Source: Bacteroides timonensis
Lineage (GTDB): Bacteria; Bacteroidota; Bacteroidia; Bacteroidales; Bacteroidaceae
Direction of reading: 5' to 3'
Length of the DNA stretch: 64,000 nt
Assembly (NCBI RefSeq): GCF_000513195.1
Contig: NZ_CBVI010000141.1
Location: 1 to 64,000, forward strand
Part shown: in pieces, positions 52,658 through 61,289 of the stretch
Layout of the letters: each line of letters opens with the position of its first letter
How positions within the stretch are numbered: the stretch's first letter is position 1
The notes under the pieces: generated by a model
Databases searched by the model: none
What the model was told of the DNA's origin: nothing
The model's input: only the letters and a program-made list of their open reading frames with translations
Program-made: the position numbers and the translations under genes

Positions 52658-52693
52658 CTACAAAAACAACTAACTAAACACATGCAAAGTTAA

Positions 52694-52818
52694 TCAAGCG
52701 CACCGGACTTTTCTTTCACAGTACCGTTCGCATTGCGCACATATATCATAACCTAACATTGCCCCGAGTATGAAATCTTCTTTTTCAATTCTACCGGGTT
52801 AATGTCAGATATTATCAT
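52694..52818 (-). pseudogene. Frameshifted or -1-shifted small Cys-rich gene after flavodoxin
   Basis: On the minus strand, 22 nt past the flavodoxin stop, ATG at 52818 opens MIISDINPVELKK. After the five-A run (T5 at 52781-52785 on the plus strand) the -1 frame continues as EDFILGAMLGYDICAQCERYCER and ends at TGA 52694. With six A instead of five the two halves join into one 41-residue protein with four Cys. The even join and the Cys spacing make a real small gene likely, but no homologue can be checked here. It could be a sequencing slip, a pseudogene or a programmed shift. Confidence 0.42.
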
Positions 52819-52840
52819 AAGGCTATGGAATAAGAGAAAA

Positions 52841-53347
52841 TTATGCCAAGTGATTTTTTATGTCGTTCACCCAAGCGTCGATACGTTCTTCCGTCTTATC
52901 ACTTTCGTTGATGTCATCAAGAGCGAGTCCGACAAACATACCGTCGATGGCGGCAATAGAGGAGGAGAAAGAATAATCTTTTGCAGACACCTTACCAACG
53001 ATGGTGCAACCGGAATCCTTGATATCTTCGTATATGATACCCATACCATCGCAGAATGTATCACAATAAGACTCAGCATCACCACAACCGAACAGGGCAA
53101 TTGTTTTTTCTTTCAGGTCTGATTCTTTCAACACTTTAACGCCATCATACCAGTCATCCTGCAATTCACCGTCACCCCAGGTGGAAGTTCCTAAAAGAAG
53201 AGCTTCATATTCCTTTACCATGTCGGCGTTCATTTTGCTGACATCGATTACATCGGATGCGGGGACACCAAGTTTAGAAGCGATTGTTTCGGCAACGCCT
53301 TGTGTTGTTCCGGTTGAGGAACCATAAAATATTCCTATTTTCTTCAT
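52841..53347 (-). CDS. fldA: Flavodoxin
   Basis: 168 residues. FYGSSTGTTQGVAETIA is the FMN phosphate-binding loop at residues 7-23, LLGTSTWGDGELQDDWYDG the first aromatic flank, and GCGDAESYCDTFCDGMG the region around the second flank. It carries low-potential electrons in place of ferredoxin, typically when iron is scarce. It has a GGGTATTKC promoter identical in spacing to those of the TetR gene and the redox operon. It is convergent with the ResB-CcsA operon. Confidence 0.96.
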   Translation of the reverse strand: MKKIGIFYGSSTGTTQGVAETIASKLGVPASDVIDVSKMNADMVKEYEALLLGTSTWGDGELQDDWYDGVKVLKESDLKEKTIALFGCGDAESYCDTFCDGMGIIYEDIKDSGCTIVGKVSAKDYSFSSSIAAIDGMFVGLALDDINESDKTEERIDAWVNDIKNHLA

Positions 53348-53376
53348 ACTATAAAATGGTTTAATTTGTACGGTTG

Positions 53377-53412
53377 CAAAGTAACGGCATCAGAGGGGGT
53401 TATGAAATACCC
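53377..53412 (-). promoter_or_regulatory. GGGTATTKC-type promoter of the flavodoxin gene
   Basis: GGGTATTTC starts at 53412 (minus strand) and TTTGC at 53380, 32 nt apart, 30 nt before the flavodoxin ATG. Confidence 0.65.
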
Positions 53413-53502
53413 ACAAATAATGAAATGTTTCTTTGTACCTAACCACTTATAGGTATGACTGAAAACAAATGATAATCCATTAAGAAATATAGAAGTTTTA
53501 TC

Positions 53503-53510
53503 TATCTTTG
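53503..53510 (+). promoter_or_regulatory. -7 promoter element for the toxin-antitoxin pair
   Basis: TATCTTTG is a full TAnnTTTG match, 28 nt before the chosen antitoxin ATG. It also rules out a TTG start at 53508 and makes ATG 53514 unlikely. Confidence 0.6.
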
Positions 53511-53537
53511 CTGATGGATACTAAAAATAAATCGATT

Positions 53538-53783
53538 ATGAACACTTTAGAATTGGAAGCTTATAAAGCGGCATTAGCCAGAGAAGTGTTGAACATCAAT
53601 AACCAAGAGGTGCTCGATACTATAAAAGATATTATACAGAGAAGTGGAAATCTAACCAATGCTCCTTATCAGATAGGTGTCAAAGAGGCCCGAAAACAGT
53701 TGCAGGACTCCGAAAAGCGCTTTGATGAAGGGGAATACGTGAGTGAAGAGGAAATGGAAGAGTTTTATAATGCACTGCAATAA
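53538..53783 (+). CDS. RelB-like antitoxin
   Basis: 81 residues from the ATG at 53538 (MNTLELEAYKAALAREVLN). It is charged and mostly helical, with an acidic C-terminus ('RFDEGEYVSEEEMEEFY') as in antitoxins that wrap around RelE/ParE toxins. The stop codon shares one base with the toxin ATG. It should neutralise the toxin and perhaps repress the pair, although no clear DNA-binding motif is seen. Confidence 0.8.
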   Translation: MNTLELEAYKAALAREVLNINNQEVLDTIKDIIQRSGNLTNAPYQIGVKEARKQLQDSEKRFDEGEYVSEEEMEEFYNALQ

Positions 53784-54127
53784 TGAAAATGCAATACGAC
53801 ATTGAAGCACGACACCAAATCGGTGAGATTTTCAAATATGGAAAAGTGAAATTTGGTACTCAGACTGCTTTGAAATATAAAGAGAAACTTAGAGAAAAAA
53901 TAAATATTTTAAAACAGAATCCCTTAATCGGCAATATTGAGTGGATGCTGACTGATGAAGAGCATGAATACAGATTTCTTTTAGTGAAACCTTACAAGAT
54001 AATATACTCCGTAAAGGGAGATATTATAAGAATTCATCTTTTCTGGCATATTCACCGTAATCCTGATATTTTAAAAGATTATCCGATAGGAGTCTGTGAA
54101 GAAGCACCTCCTTATGGAAATATATAA
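53783..54127 (+). CDS. RelE/ParE-family toxin
   Basis: 114 residues. The fold pattern is two N-terminal helices ('ARHQIGEIFKYGKVKFG', 'LKYKEKLREKINILKQNP') followed by strands 'HEYRFLLVKPYKIIYSVKGDIIRIHLFWHIHRNP', typical of the ParE/RelE superfamily. It overlaps the antitoxin by one base. RelE-type toxins cut mRNA at the ribosome and ParE-type toxins poison gyrase; the residues here do not decide. It is convergent with the MFS gene, with no space between them. Confidence 0.87.
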   Translation: MKMQYDIEARHQIGEIFKYGKVKFGTQTALKYKEKLREKINILKQNPLIGNIEWMLTDEEHEYRFLLVKPYKIIYSVKGDIIRIHLFWHIHRNPDILKDYPIGVCEEAPPYGNI

Positions 54128-55330
54128 TTATTTACGGTTTTTCTTCAGATCAGGCAAAAACCAGGTAACCAATCCGAGTAACGGCATATAAGCGCAGACA
54201 TTATAAACAGCTTCGATGCCGAACTTATCTGCCATATTTCCCAATACAGCCGAGGCAATACCTGCCACTCCGAAAGCAAATCCGAAGAATAGTCCGGAGA
54301 TCAGTCCCAGTTTACTGGGTAATAACTCCTGCGCATATAACAGGATGGCGGGGAAAGCAGATGAAAGAACCAGGCCGACACAGAAACTCATAATAATTGT
54401 GGCAAGCAAGCCAACATGAGGCATCAGCATACTGAAAGGTGCAGCACCGAGGATGGAACCCCAGATGACATACTTTCTTCCGATACGATCTCCGATAGGA
54501 CCACCCATCAGTGTACCGATGGCTGTAGCCACAAGAAACACAAAGAGGTAAAGCTGGGAGTCCTGCACACTTACTCCGAATTTATCAATCAGATAGAAAG
54601 TATAATAGCTGCTTAAGCTTGCCATATAAATATATTTGGAGAAGATAAGTATCAGCAGGATAGAAATGGAAAGAACCGTTTTCCCCATAGGCAAAGGCAT
54701 CTGCATATGAGGTTGCAGGGCAATATGATCACGTTTCATCCGGGTAATGTATCCTTTGTACCATTTGCCGACAGGTATCATTACCATGATTGCTATCACT
54801 GATAAAATTGCGAATAATGCGATGTTGTGCCTACCATAAGGTGCTACAATTAAAGCTACCAGTAACGGACCCAATGATCCTCCTAGGTTTCCACCCACCT
54901 GAAACAGGGATTGTGCCAATCCTCTTCTGCCTCCGGAGGCGAGCGAAGTGATGCGGGATGCTTCCGGATGAAGTACGGAAGAACCTATACCTATGATGAA
55001 CACTGAGAACAATACCCAATAAAGATTCGTGGAAAAGGCCAGATTCAACAATCCGGCCATAGTGAACAACATCCCCATCGGTAGTGTCCAGGCAAACGGG
55101 CGCTTATCAAAAAATAATCCGAATACGGGTTGGAATACCGATGCGGACATCTGATAAACCAGCGTAATCAATCCGATTTGTGCAAAACTCAATGTCAAGT
55201 CCTCTTTGAAAAGCGGATATGTGGCGGTTATGACGGATTGCAATAAGTCGTTCAGACAATGGGAAATACTTAATGCGATCAATATCGGATAAGCTATCGA
55301 GCTTACCGGGCGTTGTGTATTCTGTTGCAT
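54128..55330 (-). CDS. MFS transporter, fosmidomycin-resistance-like
   Basis: 400 residues from the ATG at 55330; an in-frame TTG at 55363 lies in the -7 element and is rejected. Twelve membrane helices are apparent, with the MFS loop 'FGLFFDKRPFAW', 'GDRIGRKYVIWG' between halves and 'GSSVLHPEASRITSLA', a segment typical of Fsr-type exporters. The substrate is unknown; efflux of a drug or sugar-phosphate analogue is an inference from the family. Confidence 0.88.
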   Translation of the reverse strand: MQQNTQRPVSSIAYPILIALSISHCLNDLLQSVITATYPLFKEDLTLSFAQIGLITLVYQMSASVFQPVFGLFFDKRPFAWTLPMGMLFTMAGLLNLAFSTNLYWVLFSVFIIGIGSSVLHPEASRITSLASGGRRGLAQSLFQVGGNLGGSLGPLLVALIVAPYGRHNIALFAILSVIAIMVMIPVGKWYKGYITRMKRDHIALQPHMQMPLPMGKTVLSISILLILIFSKYIYMASLSSYYTFYLIDKFGVSVQDSQLYLFVFLVATAIGTLMGGPIGDRIGRKYVIWGSILGAAPFSMLMPHVGLLATIIMSFCVGLVLSSAFPAILLYAQELLPSKLGLISGLFFGFAFGVAGIASAVLGNMADKFGIEAVYNVCAYMPLLGLVTWFLPDLKKNRK

Positions 55331-55360
55331 GATGGTTGCGTCTCTAATGTAAATAGGGCG

Positions 55361-55368
55361 CAAAGGTA
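55361..55368 (-). promoter_or_regulatory. -7 promoter element for the MFS gene
   Basis: TACCTTTG on the minus strand matches TAnnTTTG, 30 nt before the ATG and just past the end of the histidine kinase gene. Confidence 0.6.
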
Positions 55369-55381
55369 CAAAATAAAATGA

Positions 55382-57802
55382 TTAATACGGATGAGTAAAC
55401 CAAAAGCATGAACCTTCTCCTTCAGTTGATTCCACTCCGATTTTTCCTCCCATCTGAGATACTAAACTTTTGCAGATGGAAAGTCCGAGACCGGTGCCCT
55501 GTACAAAAGTATTAAGTTTCACAAACCGTTCGAATATGCTATCAATTTTCTCTTTGGGAATCCCGACACCTGTATCACGTACATAGAATTTTATTTCGTG
55601 GGGTGCCGTCTGTTCATATCCTAAAGCGATAGTGCCTTGTTTCGTAAACTTCAATGCATTGTTTATGAAATTGGTTATGACCTGCATGAATCGGTTCTTG
55701 TCTGTATAAATATGACAATCGGGCATATACTTCTCGAAGACCAGATCCACAGTTTCCGGCACTTTCATCTCCATCGATTTGATGATTTTCATGCAGCTTT
55801 CGTTTACATCCAGGTCGGAACGTACGAAGTCGAATGTTCCGGATTCTATCTTCGAAAGATCGAGAATATCAGAAACCAGTTGCAGAAGCAATTCATTATT
55901 TGTTTCTACTATTTTGATATATTCCTGGCGTTCTTCCCTGTCGTCTGTTTCTGCCAGCAGACTGGAAAAACCAACGATAGAATTGAGCGGAGTACGTATT
56001 TCATGGCTCATATTGGCAAGGAAAGCAGATTTCAAGCGGTCCAGTTCTTCGGCTTTGTCACGGGCAATGATCAGCTTCTGTTCTGTCTCTTTCAAGGGAG
56101 TGATATCATAGTTGATACACAGCATTTCAATAACTCCGTCCTGAGGACGATAATTCTTAACCATTACGTTTATACTGGTCCACGAATATTTTCCGTTACC
56201 TCTATCGATGCGTACCTCTTTACTTAAACTTGTGGCTTTCCCTTCTTTAACCTGACCAACAAAGTGTTTCAGGACAGCGCAATCTTCCGGGTGAACATGA
56301 GAATACACTCCGATAACCTGAGGCATGGGAGTGTTTTCCTTTTCACCTAAATTCCTATACCATGTATCCTGGGCATACCCGTCTCTTGTCATTACATTAA
56401 AATGAGCAAAACCCACTTTGGCATAGTCGCCTATTAAGAGGAACAGATGCTCAAACTCTTGTATTTTGGTGTATGCACTGGTGGTTTCTGTTGTATCTAT
56501 ATTGATAAACAGGTAATTGCTGAATTGATTCTGCGAATCGTAAAGCAGAGCCACTTTGGTTTGAAGATTGATAACATCTTTTCTTCGACTTGTAACATAT
56601 CGGTCGATCTTCGAGAAATCATAATTGATCGAGAAGTCCACATTTTCTCTGGCACGCAATTTCTCTTTCACGTCTTCGGGGATATTGGGATTTTCAAACA
56701 GTGATACTCCCAATGCTTCCTTCATATCCGCCAAGCCGAATATTTCAAGTTCTTTATCATTCATATCTGCCAGATACCCGTCTTTGTCGTAAAGCTCGAT
56801 ACCTACCGGCAGATTTTTATAAATATTGCGAAGAATCTTTTCACTATGATCCAATGCGCGGCGATCCTCTTTAGCCTGAAGTTCCGCTTTACGTAATTGG
56901 AGGCAAATGCTGATGATGTTTCCTAAAGAAGAAAACCATTGATGGTCGATGTTACTCCAGCTGCGGTGTGTTCTGACCATATCGATGCCCATATATCCCC
57001 ATACCTTATCTTTCGATAGGAGAGGAACCGCCATTACCGATTTAATGTCTTGCACCTCCAGAGTATCACGGTAAACTTTTGCTTCGGGAGGCATATCATC
57101 CAATGTATTCAGAATGATTGACCTCTTTTCTGAGATTTGGCGATCCCACCAGAGAGAATCATCCCAAGGTACATTTTGTAAGAAATCCAGTTCCTGGGAT
57201 ATTCCTTCGGCTGTTGCTTCGTAAATGCAACTTTGTACTTCATGTTCCCGGTCTATTTCGAATATATAGATACGGTCTCCTTTGGTTTGTTTGAGGAGAT
57301 CTGCCAATATTTTATTGATGATCTGTGTAATATCATCCGATTGCAGAAAAGCGAGCAATGAATAAGAAAGGCTGTTTTGTTGATAAAGCAGGCTGTTTAC
57401 CTGGAGAGAGTCTGCACTTTCACTCGTTTCTCCGGCCTGCTTGTCTATGCATTGCAGATATCCTATCATATTTTTGTAACCCTCTTCATCCGGTTGTTTG
57501 AAGCTGATTTTAGAATATACCCATATATCCCCATCTTTTGCCCGGATGGGGAACATCTGCTCATAGGTTTCTATGTTTGTGAGCGAAAAGTATTCATTCC
57601 TGAGTCGCCTCCGATGATCCTCCCGTATTCTTTCGTGAAAATCTTCGAAACTGATCCGGTCGCTTTCGAGTCCGAGTAAGTCAATTATAAAGTCTGAACA
57701 AATATATTGGCGATTCTTCAGATCCGATTCCCACCAACCCATTTTAGCCATTTGCGCAATCTGGCGATATTTCTCACAGTCAATATTGGGCTTCTCTTTC
57801 AT
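55382..57802 (-). CDS. Orphan PAS/GAF sensor histidine kinase
   Basis: 806 residues without an obvious membrane helix. Order: PAS-like (about 15-125, 'GWWESDLKNRQYICSDFI'), GAF (about 150-320, 'MAVPLLSKDKVWGYMGID'), PAS (about 325-440), PAS (about 445-570), HisKA with phosphoacceptor His in FLANMSHEIRTPLN (near residue 600), and HATPase with N-box and GVGIPKEKIDSIFERF, GTGLGLSICK. No receiver domain or response-regulator gene is adjacent, so its partner lies elsewhere. A cytoplasmic GAF/PAS sensor of redox state or small molecules is plausible. The MFS gene downstream has its own promoter. Confidence 0.92.
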   Translation of the reverse strand: MKEKPNIDCEKYRQIAQMAKMGWWESDLKNRQYICSDFIIDLLGLESDRISFEDFHERIREDHRRRLRNEYFSLTNIETYEQMFPIRAKDGDIWVYSKISFKQPDEEGYKNMIGYLQCIDKQAGETSESADSLQVNSLLYQQNSLSYSLLAFLQSDDITQIINKILADLLKQTKGDRIYIFEIDREHEVQSCIYEATAEGISQELDFLQNVPWDDSLWWDRQISEKRSIILNTLDDMPPEAKVYRDTLEVQDIKSVMAVPLLSKDKVWGYMGIDMVRTHRSWSNIDHQWFSSLGNIISICLQLRKAELQAKEDRRALDHSEKILRNIYKNLPVGIELYDKDGYLADMNDKELEIFGLADMKEALGVSLFENPNIPEDVKEKLRARENVDFSINYDFSKIDRYVTSRRKDVINLQTKVALLYDSQNQFSNYLFINIDTTETTSAYTKIQEFEHLFLLIGDYAKVGFAHFNVMTRDGYAQDTWYRNLGEKENTPMPQVIGVYSHVHPEDCAVLKHFVGQVKEGKATSLSKEVRIDRGNGKYSWTSINVMVKNYRPQDGVIEMLCINYDITPLKETEQKLIIARDKAEELDRLKSAFLANMSHEIRTPLNSIVGFSSLLAETDDREERQEYIKIVETNNELLLQLVSDILDLSKIESGTFDFVRSDLDVNESCMKIIKSMEMKVPETVDLVFEKYMPDCHIYTDKNRFMQVITNFINNALKFTKQGTIALGYEQTAPHEIKFYVRDTGVGIPKEKIDSIFERFVKLNTFVQGTGLGLSICKSLVSQMGGKIGVESTEGEGSCFWFTHPY

Positions 57803-58006
57803 ATATCTTTTTGCTCCTGTTTTCTATTCTTTATTATAATCTCAGTGGGCAAATATAGAGATAACTTTTATATTTTGAGGAATTTGTTGTCAGAAGAATG
57901 TTATTGCTTGCAGTATGGATATTAATGAAAGTCCTTTTGAAACCATTGAAGGAGGAAGGATGATGAGTACAAAATAGGCCGTTTACCACGGGCGGCGGCT
58001 CCGGCT

Positions 58007-58048
58007 CCGGTTCAGGCGGAAAGAGATCAGCTTTTTGTCCTGAACCGG
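58007..58048 (-). terminator. Stem-loop around the nrdG stop codon
   Basis: A 10-bp perfect inverted repeat (CCGGTTCAGG at 58007-58016, complement at 58039-58048) brackets the nrdG stop codon. It may be a terminator or stability element. The remaining space to 57803 shows a GC-rich stretch but no gene I can support. Confidence 0.4.
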
Positions 58049-58497
58049 TAAGTAATATCATTCATTTCTCCTTGTACAATCTTGTAAAGCCGCTGGTTGG
58101 TTTGTTCAGACTTCAAGCCACCGCGGCTTTCTACGTAAGGCCCAAGTTTTATGTATTGGAAGTTCCGGATCGGGAATCCGTCAGGCAGTTCCTGCTTACC
58201 GGAATACCAACCCACTTTAACCGGGGCAATCTGCTGTTGCTGTAGAAAATTGGCAAAATACGCTACATCATAAGGATCTGCATCTCCACCCATAAAACAG
58301 ACGCATGTAACAGCCTTTCCATACTTTTGTAAAAGTACGGAAAGGTTTTCTTCTGTCAGCGCTTCTCCGACATTTTGTTGCAGATAGGGACTATGGCAAC
58401 CTTTACACCTGTTCGGACAGTTCGAAAGGTTGATTGCCAATGTCACCTCATCCGGTATCTCCTGAAAAACAATGTCGTAATCAGTGTACTTCAGCAT
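58027..58497 (-). CDS. nrdG: Anaerobic ribonucleotide reductase activating protein (radical SAM)
   Basis: 156 residues with the radical-SAM motif in NCPNRCKGCHSP (CxxxCxxC near residues 27-34) and the glycine-rich FMGGDADPYD after it. It installs the glycyl radical on NrdD. Its start overlaps the nrdD stop by 17 nt, so the two are co-translated. Transcription begins behind the cobalamin riboswitch upstream of nrdD. Confidence 0.95.
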   Translation of the reverse strand: MLKYTDYDIVFQEIPDEVTLAINLSNCPNRCKGCHSPYLQQNVGEALTEENLSVLLQKYGKAVTCVCFMGGDADPYDVAYFANFLQQQQIAPVKVGWYSGKQELPDGFPIRNFQYIKLGPYVESRGGLKSEQTNQRLYKIVQGEMNDITYRFRTKS

Positions 58498-60574
58498 AAT
58501 ATCTTCGGGCAGCCTCCTTTTGCCGGGCTTGAGAGAAATTGCTGATTCGTTTCATGTAGCCGATAACGCGGGTCAGATAATCCACGTTCTGGCTATGACA
58601 TTCCGGACACTCTTTCAAGTATCTTTTGTCAATGTGGTTGCATTCGTTGCAAACCGTGTTAGGTATATTGAAAGTAAAGTAATTGCAGCCCTCAGTGGCG
58701 GCTACCCGAAGTAATTGCCTGTATTGCTCTTTGCTTAAGTGCTCTTCCAGATTCATGTGGAGTGCCGAACCACCCGTCAGATGCTCTATATACCTGTGTC
58801 CATGCATACGGAACTTATCGATGACGTTCAGCGACTCATCCTCTACAATGTAGAAATAGCTGTTATAGCACTCTCGGAATGTCTGGAAACCGGCTTCTTT
58901 GTCCCATTTGGCATGTTTTACGCCTACATTCTCAGCCGGTATCATTTCGCAGTTAAAGAGTATATCTTTCGTTCGATATTTCTTATTGTATTTTTCAACT
59001 ATTCCCAGAATCTCCTGCACAAAAGCTTCATATTTAGGATTATCGTTGATTTCAATTCCCATGAATTGAGCGGCTTCCACCAGCCCGTTTACACCGATTG
59101 TCAGATATTGGCGTCCCATATTGATGTATCCGGCATCGAACAAAGGCAACATTCCTTTGCTTTGCAGATGCTTTAAGTTTTCGTTATAGGCCAGTTGTAC
59201 TTTGTGTACCAGATCTACTACCTCTTCAAGGAAGAAATGATAAAGCAATCCGGACTTCACTGCATGCTGGATGCAACGGTTCAAGTTGATAGTCAACACA
59301 CTTTTTGATCCGGTAGATACGCCGCCTGCTCCCAAGGTGTAACTAAATCCATTATCCTGTATTTCATTACGCAAACGGCAACAGCTACTTAACGAGTCGG
59401 CATTATCACTCATATATGTAAAGAAAGAGTGTCCTTCCGCATACATTTCGGCCGTGAAGTCACCGTATTCCTTATCCAATACATCTCCGTCTTTGGTCAG
59501 CAAAGCCATTGTCTCTACGGGGAAGGTAAGAATGGCTTTGGTACGTTCCTTATTGAACCACTTCATGAAGCGCTTTTGCAACCAGCTCAATGATTCCCAA
59601 TGGGGAGCGTTTCCGTCCGGGAAGACGAAATGTTCGAAAAGGCTATTGAAATAATATTGATCATAGTAAGCTACATTCCAGAATACAGCTTGAAAATTCC
59701 GTGCTCCCGTAGGCTGATTGATGGAATATACGATCTGTTCAAAACAATCGGTGATTATTTTATCTATGGTCCTTTGTTTGGAGGAAAGGTCGGCAAGTTG
59801 TTCCGGATGTTTATAGTAATCCTCTCCGTATTCTTTTTCTATAAAATAATTCATATACATCAGAAATTCCGGTGTGGCGCAGGCGCCGCTGAGCATACTC
59901 GATACGATAAATACCATATTGATGAATCCTCCGCAGAAAGACTTCAGATTGGTGGGTGCCGTGGAGTTACCGCCTACGGATGCGGTTCCGCTGATCAGCC
60001 ACGGATACATGGTGATGCTTGCGCAATAATTGGCAAGATTGGTTTCATCATTCTTGTATATGAAGTGTTGGTTCAGCAATTCGATGTAGCGGTCTGAAAG
60101 TTCCTTGCCGTACATGTCCTTCAGGCGGTCAGTCAGCAAACGGCGATTCAGACGGATGAAGTTCGATTTGGGGAGCTCGCCTATCAGTGTGGCTATATTT
60201 TTATTTTCCACATTGGCGTTAGCGTCATACTTGCTACCGGTGGCAGGGTTGGAGGCATCGCAGTAATCCATCAGGAAACGGAGCTTGTCACGTACTTCCC
60301 GGTCTTCCAGATGTTTCTGTCTGTATAGCATGAACGCTTTAGCTACACTGTAATAGTGTTCAGCCATCAGTGCCACTTCTACTTGGTTCTGTATATCTTC
60401 TACACTGGTTCCATCACTGATGTTCACGCGGCTGAGTATGTTGGTGATCACATCTTGTGTGGCAAAACTGCCGACAGATAAAAATGCTTTACTAATTGCG
60501 TTCTTGATCTTATCAAGTGAAAACGCTTCTTTTTTCCCATCTCTTTTGACGATGAAAGTCTCCGAATTGATCAT
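58481..60574 (-). CDS. nrdD: Anaerobic class III ribonucleoside-triphosphate reductase
   Basis: 697 residues. An N-terminal ATP-cone (about 5-95) precedes the ten-stranded catalytic barrel. The C-terminal zinc-ribbon has CNECNHIDKRYLKECPEC, and the glycyl-radical loop RVIGYMKRISNF follows near residue 675. It makes dNTPs under anaerobiosis and needs NrdG for activation. A cobalamin riboswitch on the same strand lies about 148 nt upstream, indicating B12-dependent control. In bacteria that also own B12-dependent class II reductase this would spare class III; the class II gene is not in the window. Confidence 0.97.
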   Translation of the reverse strand: MINSETFIVKRDGKKEAFSLDKIKNAISKAFLSVGSFATQDVITNILSRVNISDGTSVEDIQNQVEVALMAEHYYSVAKAFMLYRQKHLEDREVRDKLRFLMDYCDASNPATGSKYDANANVENKNIATLIGELPKSNFIRLNRRLLTDRLKDMYGKELSDRYIELLNQHFIYKNDETNLANYCASITMYPWLISGTASVGGNSTAPTNLKSFCGGFINMVFIVSSMLSGACATPEFLMYMNYFIEKEYGEDYYKHPEQLADLSSKQRTIDKIITDCFEQIVYSINQPTGARNFQAVFWNVAYYDQYYFNSLFEHFVFPDGNAPHWESLSWLQKRFMKWFNKERTKAILTFPVETMALLTKDGDVLDKEYGDFTAEMYAEGHSFFTYMSDNADSLSSCCRLRNEIQDNGFSYTLGAGGVSTGSKSVLTINLNRCIQHAVKSGLLYHFFLEEVVDLVHKVQLAYNENLKHLQSKGMLPLFDAGYINMGRQYLTIGVNGLVEAAQFMGIEINDNPKYEAFVQEILGIVEKYNKKYRTKDILFNCEMIPAENVGVKHAKWDKEAGFQTFRECYNSYFYIVEDESLNVIDKFRMHGHRYIEHLTGGSALHMNLEEHLSKEQYRQLLRVAATEGCNYFTFNIPNTVCNECNHIDKRYLKECPECHSQNVDYLTRVIGYMKRISNFSQARQKEAARRYYAEVH

Positions 60575-60721
60575 ACCTGTAATTTAAGATTTAACAAATA
60601 AATATTCTTTGTTTAGTTAGCTATACTAAATCAAACGACAAAATAAGGAGAGTAAGTAATAAAATGAATCTTGGAGGATGCACTCTATCGCTTTTCACCC
60701 GAAAGCCTGAATGATTACAGA

Positions 60722-60912
60722 TATCGGCAGGTCTTCTGACTTGTTTCCGTTGTGGCGCCTTCCCGGTCTTTGCAGGACCAGTGGCTAAAGAATGCCACAA
60801 TCTTTTCTCCACATGGTAGAGAGATGAAACTTACAGCTACGGGGATAGTCCCTGATTTTCACAGGATTCCCTTTTAATTCCGTTTCACGCTTGCGGTGAT
60901 TTGGAAACCGTT
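60722..60912 (-). promoter_or_regulatory. Cobalamin riboswitch upstream of nrdDG
   Basis: On the minus strand the segment holds the B12-riboswitch hallmarks in order: GGGAATCCTGTGAAAATCAG core, GGGACTATCCCCGTAGCTGT, AGCCACTGG, GGGAAGG and the closing CAGAAGACCTGCC. A -7 TAACTTTG at 60921-60928 supplies the promoter. About 148 nt of leader remain before the nrdD ATG, enough for an expression platform. Confidence 0.93.
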
Positions 60913-60920
60913 ATCGCTGA

Positions 60921-60928
60921 CAAAGTTA
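60921..60928 (-). promoter_or_regulatory. -7 promoter element for the nrdDG riboswitch transcript
   Basis: TAACTTTG on the minus strand matches TAnnTTTG and lies just upstream of the riboswitch. Confidence 0.55.
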
Positions 60929-61020
60929 GAAATAAAATCAATAATCCAACGGATGATAGAAAAAAATATTCCCAGCTTATATTTTTTGTTTTAAAAAGCA
61001 TCTCCAATGATAATTTCCAC

Positions 61021-61028
61021 TATCTTTG
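61021..61028 (+). promoter_or_regulatory. -7 promoter element for the plus-strand riboswitch transcript
   Basis: TATCTTTG matches TAnnTTTG exactly and precedes the riboswitch by about 10 nt. The two riboswitch promoters are about 90 bp apart and diverge. Confidence 0.6.
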
Positions 61029-61034
61029 CCCCGA

Positions 61035-61215
61035 ATTGGTTTCGGATGAACATTTCTGTCATTTGGATTAAAAGGGAATCGGGTGTAAATCCCGGACAGT
61101 CCCGCTGCTGTGAAGCTCCATAACTTTCTTGATAAATACTTTAGCCACTGGCTGTGAATTGGAGGCCGGGAAGGAATCAGAAAGGGAGTCAGTCAGAAGA
61201 CCTGCCATTCGTTAA
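61035..61215 (+). promoter_or_regulatory. Cobalamin riboswitch upstream of the CWC protein and biotin carboxylase genes
   Basis: Hallmarks in order: GGTTTCGGATGAAC, AAAAGGGAATCGGGTG, CCCGGACAGTCCCGCTGCTG, GCCACTGG, CCGGGAAGG and CAGAAGACCTGCC. About 75 nt separate it from the ATG at 61290. It faces away from the nrdDG riboswitch. Confidence 0.94.
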
Positions 61216-61289
61216 AGTCTGTTGCTACTCGTGGGATTAGGGGAACAGTACGAACGTATAATTGTTGTAATTTAATTAATGCGAAAGGG

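Noticed and set aside
57834..58061. Minus-strand frame with a PPEPEPEPPP stretch after nrdG
   Set aside because: It overlaps the nrdG end in another frame and comes from a GC-rich repeat; nothing else in it looks coding.
60621..60812. 63-codon minus-strand open frame before nrdD
   Set aside because: It lies largely inside the cobalamin riboswitch, and its predicted protein has no domain-like features.
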